A stretch of 12,935 nucleotides of DNA from CANHEE01 sp043777755. GTDB lineage: Bacteria; Bacteroidota; Bacteroidia; Chitinophagales; Saprospiraceae. Positions 6,590-12,835 of the stretch are shown in pieces; position 1 is the first letter of the stretch; the number at the start of each line of letters is the position of its first letter. The position numbers were made by a program, and so were the translations under genes. The DNA lies in the NCBI GenBank assembly GCA_043777755.1, contig JAYWHK010000060.1:1-12935 (forward strand). The letters are read 5' to 3'. Below the pieces are notes generated by a model that saw only the letters and a list, made by a program, of their open reading frames with translations, did not search any database and was not told the origin of the DNA.

Positions 6590-6701
6590 TTTTAAAATTT
6601 TTCACAAAAATAAAAAAATATAAGCAAAATTTATGTATTTACAATGAAAAAATCATCTTACTTAAAAATACATCAATAGGCGTTAAAAATTATTTGTAAC
6701 T

Positions 6702-7241
6702 ATGAAATCTCCTACTAAAAATCCAATCCGAATAGACATGACACCAATGGTGGACATGGGCTTTTTGTTACTCATGGCATTCACCATGATTCATTTTTTT
6801 CAAAAACCGCAAGCAATGGAATTAAAATTGCCATATAGAGGTGGTTGTGGCGAACAATATCCAATTCATTGCAAAGAATCAAAATTGTTCACCTTAAATC
6901 TTGCAGAAAACAACAAACTCTATTTTTACAGAGGTATTAAAGATGTAAAAATAGACAGCATTGATTTTTCAAATCCAGCCAATTTGCGCCCAGTTTTGAA
7001 CGATGTCAAGCAAAAAATTAAAAATAAATGGGGTTCTGATAGCGCAATGTTTGTTACAATTAGACCGATGGCAAGTTGCAATTATAAAAATGTGGTAGAT
7101 GCTTTAGACGAAATGAGCATCAATAATGTGAGGCATTTCTCAATAGAGCGCTTTGACGAGCGGGATTCTATAAGGTTACATAAGGGTCGTCAGCCAGATG
7201 CAGGGCTAACAAGTGATTTGGAAATGTATGAGAGTTTTTAA
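6702..7241 (+). CDS. ExbD/TolR-like proton-channel protein without a visible ExbB partner
   Basis: The 179-aa protein has one N-terminal membrane segment (about 18-34) preceded by IDMTPMVDMGFLLL, the family signature. D18 occupies the place of the proton-conducting aspartate of ExbD (D25 in E. coli, from recall). The remainder is a periplasmic domain. The second half (about 112-150, MFVTIRP...VVDALDEMSINNVRHFSI) matches the conserved ExbD core. A less typical segment (45-90) containing C49 and C57 follows the membrane helix. ExbD normally works with ExbB and TonB to energise outer-membrane transport. Neither lies nearby: the neighbours are a divergent phosphatase and a convergent sugar porter. 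It may therefore serve an ExbB encoded elsewhere. The ATG at 6702 leaves a short cytoplasmic tail, as usual. Confidence 0.85.
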   Translation: MKSPTKNPIRIDMTPMVDMGFLLLMAFTMIHFFQKPQAMELKLPYRGGCGEQYPIHCKESKLFTLNLAENNKLYFYRGIKDVKIDSIDFSNPANLRPVLNDVKQKIKNKWGSDSAMFVTIRPMASCNYKNVVDALDEMSINNVRHFSIERFDERDSIRLHKGRQPDAGLTSDLEMYESF

Positions 7242-7256
7242 TAATTTGTAGTATCA

Positions 7257-7312
7257 GTATATCCGTAGCGTTGGCGTTAACGCCAACGCTACGGATATAC
7301 CAACGCTACGGA
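7257..7312. repeat. 44-bp perfect palindrome plus a third half-unit
   Basis: Bases 7257-7300 form a perfect palindrome without a loop, centred on GTTAAC at 7276-7281. The 12-mer CCGTAGCGTTGG occurs in the left arm, as its complement in the right arm, and again at 7300-7312, where the 13-mer CCAACGCTACGGA repeats at a 17-bp interval. It lies between the convergent exbD-like and MFS genes, 15 nt and 11 nt from their stop codons. The position suggests a transcription barrier, but no T-tract follows on either strand. Its GC-rich composition differs from the surrounding AT-rich DNA. Confidence 0.85.
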
Positions 7313-7323
7313 AAACAAATAGT

Positions 7324-8646
7324 TTAGTGCATAAACTTCTTATCCATATCTTCCAGCGCAATTCCTTTGGTTTCGGGCATCATAAAATGGGTGTAAAGTA
7401 ATTGGAAAACCATCATCACTGTAAAAAATAAGAAAATTGGCCCTGCCCCGAATTTTGCTGCAAACATTGGAAAAACATTCGTCAGAATCGCTGCAAAAAT
7501 CCAGTGGACAAAACAACCAAAAGCCTGTCCATTTGCCCGAACTTCATTAGGAAATATCTCGCTCAAAAATACCCAAATCACCGCACCTTGACCAATCGCA
7601 TGAGAAGCGATAAACATAAATACGAAGAAAGTCATACCATCAAAAGCATTGTTATAAAACGCATTGGCAATCAATGCCAACGAAATAATATAACCAACTG
7701 AACCAATATACATCAAGGTTTTTCGCCCAAAACGGTCAATCAAACCAACGCCAAACATCGTAAAAATCAAGTTCACCAAACCAATGCCAGCTGTTGAAAG
7801 CAAAGCCGTAGATTTCCCTAAACCTGTCATTTCAAAAATCCTCGGTGCGTAATAAATGATGGCATTGATACCTGATGCTTGGTTGAAAAATGCCAATAAA
7901 AATGCCAACAAAATAGGTGTTGTATATTTTTTTGAGAAAAAACCAGCGAAATTCGGCACAGCGTTCTCTCTTTTATCTTCTAAAATTGCTGCTAAAACAT
8001 TGTTTGCTTCCGTAGAATCTATCTCGTTTAGCACTTTTAGTGCGCCTTCGTTGTCGCCTTTGTGTAACGCCAACCAACGAGGACTTTCCGAAATCAATGT
8101 TGTCAGAAACGTAAAAATCAATGAAGGAACAGCAACCACGCCAAGCATCCAACGCCAAGCATTTTCGTTGCCAGCATTTTCAAAAAGATAGTTGGAAATA
8201 TACGCCAACATAATACCGAAAACCAAGAAAAATTGGAACAAAGCCACCAATGTTCCACGGTTTTTGGCAGGCGCAATTTCCGAAATGTACAAAGGTGCGA
8301 CCACTGACGAAGCTCCAATACACAAACCTCCAATGAAACGGAAAAACATGAAACTATACACTTCTTGCGCTACCGCAGAACCCAATGATGAAATCAAAAA
8401 CATTGCGCCAATCCAAAACAAAGCTCTTTTTCGACCCAACAAATCAGCGAACCAGCCGCCAAAAATTGCCCCAAAAACAGTTCCGTACAACGCCATTGCG
8501 ATAGCGAGTCCGTGCGTACCAGCACTCAGATTCCAAAGTTTTTGAATCGTTTGTTCTGCCCCAGAAATTACTGCGGTGTCCAAACCAAACAGTAAGCCGC
8601 ACAACGCTACCGTCAGCGACCATAAGATAAGTTTTTTATTTGCCAT
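7324..8646 (-). CDS. sugar porter of the major facilitator superfamily
   Basis: A 440-aa permease with 12 predicted membrane helices, probably a proton- or sodium-coupled importer of a hexose or pentose across the inner membrane. Sugar-porter signatures appear in order: GLLFGLDTAVISGA in helix 1 (17-30), GRKRA in the helix 2-3 loop (71-75), PLYISEIAP (118-126) with NRG after it, ESPRWL (187-192), QASGINAIIYYAP (256-268), DRFGRK (304-309), SEIFPNEVR (362-370) and PETKG (424-428). Q256 and N261 correspond to sugar contacts in XylE-like structures (from recall). I start at the ATG at 8646 (MANKK) because it places helix 1 directly at the N-terminus. An ATG 102 nt upstream (8748) would add an atypical 34-residue extension. 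Substrate is not assignable. It is divergent from the hydrolase gene across a 221-bp spacer. Confidence 0.92.
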   Translation of the reverse strand: MANKKLILWSLTVALCGLLFGLDTAVISGAEQTIQKLWNLSAGTHGLAIAMALYGTVFGAIFGGWFADLLGRKRALFWIGAMFLISSLGSAVAQEVYSFMFFRFIGGLCIGASSVVAPLYISEIAPAKNRGTLVALFQFFLVFGIMLAYISNYLFENAGNENAWRWMLGVVAVPSLIFTFLTTLISESPRWLALHKGDNEGALKVLNEIDSTEANNVLAAILEDKRENAVPNFAGFFSKKYTTPILLAFLLAFFNQASGINAIIYYAPRIFEMTGLGKSTALLSTAGIGLVNLIFTMFGVGLIDRFGRKTLMYIGSVGYIISLALIANAFYNNAFDGMTFFVFMFIASHAIGQGAVIWVFLSEIFPNEVRANGQAFGCFVHWIFAAILTNVFPMFAAKFGAGPIFLFFTVMMVFQLLYTHFMMPETKGIALEDMDKKFMH

Positions 8647-8760
8647 AAATTTTCGTTTTGTTTGTGAAAAGCAAAGAAACGGATTTTTATTTTTATTTTC
8701 AAACAATAATCCTATAAAAATCGCTTTTTGTCTTAAAAAAAACAACATTGATAGAGTTAT

Positions 8761-8792
8761 TTGTAATTGATGTAAGTTTTACTTTATCTTTG
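8761..8792 (+). promoter_or_regulatory. promoter candidate of the alpha/beta hydrolase gene
   Basis: TTG (8761-8763), a 21-nt spacer and TATCTTTG (8785-8792) match the Bacteroidota TTG-N17-23-TAnnTTTG pattern. Transcription would begin near 8799, leaving a leader of roughly 70 nt. No equally good signal was found for the divergent MFS gene in the same 221-bp spacer. Confidence 0.6.
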
Positions 8793-8830
8793 TAGCGGTT
8801 TAAGTGTACTAACGTTTTAGCGTTCATTAG

Positions 8831-8858
8831 CACTAACAAAACTTACAGACTTACGACT
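8831..8858 (+). repeat. CACTAAC...ACTTACGACT segment, second copy
   Basis: CACTAAC, AAAACTTA and ACTTACGACT occur in the same order as on the minus strand at 2993-3026. It lies in the predicted leader of the hydrolase gene, ending 9 nt before the start codon. Confidence 0.4.
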
Positions 8859-8867
8859 CCTTAGTTT

Positions 8868-9758
8868 ATGAAAAAAAAATACATTTTTAGAGCATTTATT
8901 GTTTTTTTACTGATATTATTGGGTGCAGCGATTTTTACGGTTGAAAAAATTCTACCTTATTCGAGCATAAAACCAATGAAAAGACAGAGTAATGCAACGC
9001 CAAGCGATTACGGTTTGAAATACGAACCATTCACTGTTCGCAATGATACCGTGGCGATTCAAGGCTATTATATTTCGAATGATACTGCAAAAGCGACCAT
9101 TGTATGCCTTCATGGCATCACGAATTGTAAAGAAAAGTTTATCCCTTTTGCAAAAAAATTACATGATATTGGCTGTAATGTAGTCTTGGTAGATTTGCGT
9201 GCGCATGGTAAAAGTGGTGGAAAATATTGTACTTTTGGGTTTTATGAAAAGTATGATATTCAAAAAGTGATAGATTATGCTTTGAGCAAATCAGCAGTGA
9301 CGAACATCGGTATTCACGGTCATTCTTTGGGTGGTGCAGTCGCTATTCAAACGCTTGAATTGGACAAGCGTTTGAAATTTGGCATCATCGAAAGTACTTA
9401 TACTACCTATGAAAATGTCATGCTGGCATACTCAAAAAATTATGTTGGCTTTCAAAATCGAGCTTTGACGCATCGAGTGGCTGTTAAATCTGGTGAAATT
9501 GCCAATTTTGATATAGAAAAACTAAAATCTATTGAGAGTTGTAAAAATATTAACGTTCCAGTTTTTATGGAACACGGCACAGCCGATGAACGGATACCAT
9601 TCAGTATGGGGCAAGAAAATTTTGCTACACTGGCATCTACGGATAAAACTTTTTATACCATCGAAAATGGCGGACATTCCAACGTTCACGGCAATGGTGG
9701 CGAAAAATACTGGGAAGCGGTAAAGAAATTTGTACAAAGAATGGAAATGAGAAAGTAA
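8868..9758 (+). CDS. membrane-anchored alpha/beta hydrolase
   Basis: A 296-aa serine hydrolase with one N-terminal hydrophobic helix (about 7-24), so it is either anchored in the inner membrane facing the periplasm or exported. The fold is read from LHG at 81-83 (oxyanion loop), the DLRAHGKSGG strand-turn (109-118), nucleophile elbow GHSLGG with S153, acid D240 in HGTADERIP and H270 in the NGGHSNV segment. The order and spacing are canonical for the Hydrolase_4/BAAT-like group of esterases, lipases and peptidases. Substrate is unknown. The start ATG at 8868 follows a promoter candidate. The stop codon lies inside a tandem octamer repeat (9751-9790), so repeat slippage could change the last residues only. 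The gene stands alone, with the MFS gene divergent and a repeat-filled spacer of 349 bp downstream. Confidence 0.9.
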   Translation: MKKKYIFRAFIVFLLILLGAAIFTVEKILPYSSIKPMKRQSNATPSDYGLKYEPFTVRNDTVAIQGYYISNDTAKATIVCLHGITNCKEKFIPFAKKLHDIGCNVVLVDLRAHGKSGGKYCTFGFYEKYDIQKVIDYALSKSAVTNIGIHGHSLGGAVAIQTLELDKRLKFGIIESTYTTYENVMLAYSKNYVGFQNRALTHRVAVKSGEIANFDIEKLKSIESCKNINVPVFMEHGTADERIPFSMGQENFATLASTDKTFYTIENGGHSNVHGNGGEKYWEAVKKFVQRMEMRK

Positions 9759-9790
9759 GAAAGTAGAAAAGTGAGAAAGTAGGAAAGTCC
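9751..9790. repeat. five-copy octamer tandem repeat over the hydrolase stop codon
   Basis: The units read GAAAGTAA, GAAAGTAG, AAAAGTGA, GAAAGTAG, GAAAGTCC with period 8. The first unit contains the hydrolase stop codon TAA (9756-9758), and the next units contain further TAG and TGA triplets. From 9791 to 9870 nothing recognisable follows. Confidence 0.7.
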
Positions 9791-9870
9791 TGTTTATCGA
9801 AAAATTCTTCTAACTATACTCAACTGTATATGTTTACCTTTTTAGTCAAGAATAGATTTTTAGAGAATCC

Positions 9871-9999
9871 ACAGCACTTTGTCATCTTTAAGCGATAGCG
9901 AAAAGAACTCGGAATAAGTGTTTGCAAAAAAGCGTACACTTAGAGAGAATCTTTTACCTGGTTCTTCAATCTTGACGATTGAAGATGACAAAGTGCTGT
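9871..9999. repeat. 129-bp MITE-like element with 18-bp terminal inverted repeats
   Basis: ACAGCACTTTGTCATCTT (9871-9888) is the exact reverse complement of 9982-9999. Inside, CTTCAATC (9964-9971) pairs with GATTGAAG (9977-9984) around a TTGAC loop. No open reading frame and no evident target-site duplication is present. It lies in the 349-bp spacer between the hydrolase and ABC ATPase genes. The remaining spacer, 10000-10107, holds only a near-match to a -7 box (TATCTTTTTG at 10008-10017). Confidence 0.75.
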
Positions 10000-10107
10000 A
10001 AATTTACTATCTTTTTGTTTTAAGGGTAAAATCTAATGTGGTTAAGTTTAACTGAAAACCAAACAACCGCCAAACAATAGAAAAACCAAACAAAAATAAA
10101 AAATTTT

Positions 10108-10827
10108 ATGAAAAAAATAATTGAAATCAAAAGTCTTACAAAAACCTATATTATGGGTGCGGAAGTTATCGAAGCACTTAAAAATGTAAGTTTGGATATT
10201 TATAAAAACGAATATGTAGCCATGATGGGCCCTTCTGGCTCAGGAAAATCTACATTGATGAACCTTTTGGGTTGCTTGGATTCTCCAACCTCAGGCGAGT
10301 ATCATTTGAATGGAATCAATGTGAGTACGATGCCAGATTCAGAGTTGGCTTCGGTTAGAAACAAGGAAATTGGCTTCGTTTTTCAGACTTTTAACCTTTT
10401 GCCAAAGATGAGTTCCTTGGAAAATGTCGCTTTGCCTTTGCTTTATGCTGGTTTGAGTAAAAAAGAACGCATCGAACAAGCTGAAAAAGCGATGATTTCG
10501 GTAGGTTTGAAAGACCGTATGAGCCACCGACCAAACGAACTCTCGGGCGGACAACGCCAGCGTGTTGCAGTTGCTCGTGCGCTTGTGAACAACCCTGCAA
10601 TCATTCTTGCTGACGAACCGACTGGAAATTTGGACACCAAAACTTCTATTGAAATCATGGGTCTTTTTGAAGAAATTCATGCTAAGGGAAACACAGTGAT
10701 TGTCGTTACGCACGAACCCGACATTGCCGAACACGCACACCGCATCATTCGTATGCGTGATGGTTTGATGGAATCTGACCAAAAAAACCTCAGCCCAATT
10801 TCGGTTTTGAGCCGTTTGACGCAGTAA
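10108..10827 (+). CDS. ABC transporter ATP-binding protein of the LolD/MacB type
   Basis: A complete 239-aa nucleotide-binding subunit. It has Walker A GPSGSGKST (41-49), Q-loop Q93 in VFQTFNLLP, signature LSGGQ (145-149), Walker B IILADEP with catalytic E170, D-loop NLD (174-176) and switch H202. The Q-loop context FNLLP and the phrase ADEPTGNLD are characteristic of the LolD/MacB/FtsE group. That group drives lipoprotein release, antimicrobial or peptide export, or septal signalling by moving a periplasmic lever rather than by importing a solute. The matching permease with four membrane helices is not adjacent: the next gene, 13 nt downstream, is a small soluble protein. It must either pair with a permease elsewhere or work differently. 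The ATG at 10108 sits behind an A-rich leader. Confidence 0.93.
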   Translation: MKKIIEIKSLTKTYIMGAEVIEALKNVSLDIYKNEYVAMMGPSGSGKSTLMNLLGCLDSPTSGEYHLNGINVSTMPDSELASVRNKEIGFVFQTFNLLPKMSSLENVALPLLYAGLSKKERIEQAEKAMISVGLKDRMSHRPNELSGGQRQRVAVARALVNNPAIILADEPTGNLDTKTSIEIMGLFEEIHAKGNTVIVVTHEPDIAEHAHRIIRMRDGLMESDQKNLSPISVLSRLTQ

Positions 10828-10840
10828 ATACAACAGAGAA

Positions 10841-11230
10841 ATGATACGAAGAGATTACATTTTAGACCAAGCAAAAGAATTTGCCCATTTTTTAGCGTTG
10901 CTTTTGGGTTTGGTTCAAAAATCCGAAATGGAAGAAGCGCAGCTTCAAATGAATGGTTTTTTAGAAAAAAAATACCAATTGAGCGAGCATTTTACATTTG
11001 AAGACATTTTGACATTGTACCAAAACAAAAGTATTTCATTGGACGAAGTAAAAGGTATTTTACAATTGGTCATTTTTAGAGGAGAGCTTTTTCAAAAGAT
11101 AAACGAAAACGAAAAAGCTCGAATTGATTTTGAAAAAGCCTTACAAATGATAATATTTTTGGAAAACAATTCAAAAATGTTTGATTTTGCTTTGTTAAAT
11201 CAAAAAAATAACGTTTTAAAATACCTTTAA
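10841..11230 (+). CDS. small helical protein of unknown function downstream of the ABC ATPase
   Basis: The 129-aa predicted soluble protein is rich in helix-forming residues and has no signal peptide. Its N-terminus, MIRRDYILDQAKEFAHFLALLLGL, resembles the start of short DUF6483-type proteins with a TPR-like repeat region. The segment ARIDFEKAL (87-95) fits a TPR half-helix. I do not recognise a catalytic motif. It begins 13 nt after the ABC ATPase stop, with AGAG a few bases before the ATG, so both are likely one operon. The context suggests an accessory role beside the ATPase, but that is inference. The stop codon is separated by only 10 nt from the stop of the convergent response-regulator gene, with no terminator between. 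Confidence 0.7.
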   Translation: MIRRDYILDQAKEFAHFLALLLGLVQKSEMEEAQLQMNGFLEKKYQLSEHFTFEDILTLYQNKSISLDEVKGILQLVIFRGELFQKINENEKARIDFEKALQMIIFLENNSKMFDFALLNQKNNVLKYL

Positions 11231-11240
11231 TGTCCAGTCC

Positions 11241-11834
11241 TCAAATTTTCATATACCCCATTAATGTCAATCTTGAAATTAATTCCGTCGTGTTCATGCA
11301 ATCAAACTTTGCCAAAAGATGATTTTTTTGATTGTTAATTGTATTGACCGAGCTATTCGTAAGCGTCGCAATTTCTTTCGCAGCCATGCCTCTTACAAGG
11401 TACCTTACGATTTCTTTTTCTTTTGGTGAAAGTGTCGGCGGTGGGGCATCGCTGCTATTATTTTTGTATTCGGTTGCCAAATAAGCCACATTGACCAATT
11501 GCCAAAGCTCATCTAAGCCTTTACTTTTATTCAAAATCGCTACTACACCATATTCATACAAAAAATTTTGTACCAAATCACCCTGCAAACTGCTATATAC
11601 AATTACTTTAGTCGCAAATTTTCTTTTTTGGATTTCTTCAAAAAGCTCTAAACCTAACTCTTCGTCGGTCATTACGTCAGACACCAAAATATCAATTTCG
11701 TTGTTTTCCAACAAATGTAAGACTTCCGCTTTGGTAGAAACTTTTCCGACGACTTCTACGCCTTCTTTTTTAGAAAAATAATTGTCCAGTCCATCAAGGA
11801 TAAGAGGATGATCGTCAAATAATGCTATTTTCAT
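11241..11834 (-). CDS. NarL/FixJ-type response regulator with LuxR-type HTH
   Basis: The 197-aa protein has an N-terminal receiver domain (1-120) and a C-terminal LuxR-type DNA-binding domain (133-195). In the receiver, D7 and D8 form the acidic pocket, D53 in LVSDVM is the phosphorylation site, S81 takes the switch Thr/Ser position and K103 in LNKSKG is the conserved lysine. The HTH contains LSPKEKEIVRYL, then MAAKEIATLTNSSVNTINNQKNHLLAKF, with the usual family spacing. It should activate or repress genes on phosphorylation by a histidine kinase, but no kinase gene is visible here, so it is an orphan in this window. The start ATG at 11834 lies 43 nt inside the -7 box of a good promoter candidate. 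It converges on the 129-aa gene with 10 nt between stop codons. Confidence 0.92.
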   Translation of the reverse strand: MKIALFDDHPLILDGLDNYFSKKEGVEVVGKVSTKAEVLHLLENNEIDILVSDVMTDEELGLELFEEIQKRKFATKVIVYSSLQGDLVQNFLYEYGVVAILNKSKGLDELWQLVNVAYLATEYKNNSSDAPPPTLSPKEKEIVRYLVRGMAAKEIATLTNSSVNTINNQKNHLLAKFDCMNTTELISRLTLMGYMKI

Positions 11835-11876
11835 TTTTTAAGAATGTTTGGTTGATAATGGTTTAAAAATTTTCTG

Positions 11877-11907
11877 CAAAGGTACAATGCCTAAAAATAA
11901 ACTACAA
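11877..11907 (-). promoter_or_regulatory. promoter candidate of the response regulator gene
   Basis: On the minus strand TTG (11907-11905), a 20-nt spacer and TACCTTTG (11884-11877) match the Bacteroidota consensus exactly. The expected transcription start near 11870 leaves a leader of about 36 nt before the ATG at 11834. Confidence 0.65.
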
Positions 11908-11980
11908 TAGTTATTTATAACCATACCGTAGGGAACTTCTATACCCTTATTTTTTTTAACTGTTTACCACTTTTGCGATT

Positions 11981-12077
11981 TTTTACCACGGAGAAGCGGA
12001 GAACACGGAGTTTGACAAAAAAATTAGCCTAAGGCTAGTTTTTTCACCTCCGTGATTTCTATTTCTCCGTGGTAAAA
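11981..12077. repeat. 97-bp nested palindromic element with a terminator-like core
   Basis: TTTTACCACGGAGAA (11981-11995) is the exact reverse complement of 12063-12077. A second pair, CACGGAG (12004-12010) with CTCCGTG (12048-12054), lies inside. In the centre, an A-run plus TTAGCC (12018-12029) pairs with GGCTAG plus a T-run (12033-12044) around a TAA loop, which has the form of an intrinsic terminator. The whole can fold as one long interrupted hairpin. It resembles CACGGAG-type intergenic repeats found in many bacterial genomes (recall). It lies upstream of the response-regulator promoter. Confidence 0.7.
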
Positions 12078-12143
12078 TAAAAAATCTTCGATTTTTTTCG
12101 ACGCTAAACATTTTACATTTTTTAAATTATAAAAAATTGGTAA

Positions 12144-12476
12144 TCAGTTCTCTATCAATTGAAAGATTTGAAACGCTGTAACTTGGCTCAAATGTCGTAC
12201 ATTTCACAAGACAACTAAGGCGACATCATTGAGAATCTCAAGAAAAGAACCGTTGAAGTGATGCGTATTGATGCCAACGATTTGCCTTCAAAACCGTTGG
12301 AAACTTTGAAAAATCCAAATGGTTTTGAAGAAGCTAATTATCCTTATATGGAGTATTGGAAAAAGAATTGGAAAAATTTTGCTAAGTAGCATCAGCTCGA
12401 AGACTACGGAGAAGCTGTTGTGTATAGTAAGAAGGATTTGGCACATGAATTATCGCAGATAAAATCAATAAATTGA
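12144..12476 (+). pseudogene. decayed coding fragment with two in-frame stops
   Basis: One reading frame (codons starting at 12144, 12147 and so on) gives about 110 residues of protein-like composition interrupted only by TAA at 12216-12218 and TAG at 12387-12389, before TGA at 12474-12476. Recognisable blocks are DLKRCNLAQMSYISQDN, then IIENLKKRTVEVMRIDAND, then EEANYPYMEYWKKNWKNF, then EDYGEAVVYSKKDLAHEL. The many acidic, lysine and aromatic residues in mixed order, with varied codons, look like real coding sequence rather than chance. I do not recognise the family. The upstream part ends at TAA (12141-12143) without a start codon, so it is probably the 3' end of a lost gene. The last codons run into a palindromic repeat that begins at 12441. 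Confidence 0.5.
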
Positions 12477-12567
12477 TTTCATTCACGGATTTTCACGGAT
12501 TCCTCACGAAGGGAATCTGTGAAAATCCGTGAGTGATGCGAAGCATCATCTGCGTAAATTCGTGTGC
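12441..12567. repeat. 127-bp palindromic repeat, ACGAATT/ACGCAGAT type
   Basis: The outer arms at 12441-12460 and 12548-12567 are reverse complements at 17 of 20 positions. Inside, 12479-12504 pairs with 12511-12536 (23 pairs are Watson-Crick and 3 G/T), around a CACGAA loop, built on TCACGGATTTTCAC. A small hairpin, GATGC-GAA-GCATC, follows at 12535-12547. A shorter relative is at 12662-12717. The left end overlaps the tail of the decayed coding fragment. Confidence 0.75.
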
Positions 12568-12661
12568 TAAATTAATCTTTATTGGAGCAACAAGTTAGCT
12601 GCATTTAGGATGTTTTTAACCATAATCCACCATCACTTAATATTTTACAGTAAGAATTAAT
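12568..12661. other. intergenic stretch without recognisable features
   Basis: AT-rich DNA between two palindromic repeats. No credible open reading frame, promoter pair or hairpin was found on either strand. Confidence 0.5.
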
Positions 12662-12717
12662 ACATGAATTAGCACAAATTTTGTAAAACTCGTGTATTAA
12701 TTTGTGTAAATTCGTGT
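12662..12717. repeat. shorter relative of the ACGAATT palindromic repeat
   Basis: Arms 12662-12680 and 12699-12717 are reverse complements at 16 of 19 positions, around an 18-nt spacer. The arm pattern ACAYGAATT-N2-CACAAATT corresponds to the outer arms of the element at 12441-12567, with mismatches at equivalent positions. From 12718 to 12835 nothing stands out except a 7-bp hairpin, ATTTTGC (12750-12756) with GCAAAAT (12763-12769). Confidence 0.6.
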
Positions 12718-12835
12718 TAAAAATATACACGTCGGAAAGTGGTTTTGGGATTTTGCATTTACGCAAAATATTGAACACCAAGCGTTTGCAATATCCTTAA
12801 TATCTAATAACCAATATCTGTTCTGTATATAACCT

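Noticed and set aside
6605..6612. TATTTTTG on the minus strand as a -7 box for the PAP2 gene
   Set aside because: It would leave a leader of only about 9 nt and has no TTG at the proper distance; in such A/T-rich DNA the match is likely chance.
7257..7312. Classical bidirectional intrinsic terminator
   Set aside because: No T-tract follows the palindrome on either strand, so it is listed as a repeat with a possible but unproven effect on termination.
8647..8748. N-terminal extension of the MFS protein to the ATG at 8748
   Set aside because: The extra 34 residues are unlike the family, while MANKK at 8646 places helix 1 correctly.
10339..10833. 164-aa minus-strand frame opposite the ABC ATPase
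   Set aside because: It is an antisense shadow of a clearly conserved gene; the peptide is rich in R, F, S and H without any domain.
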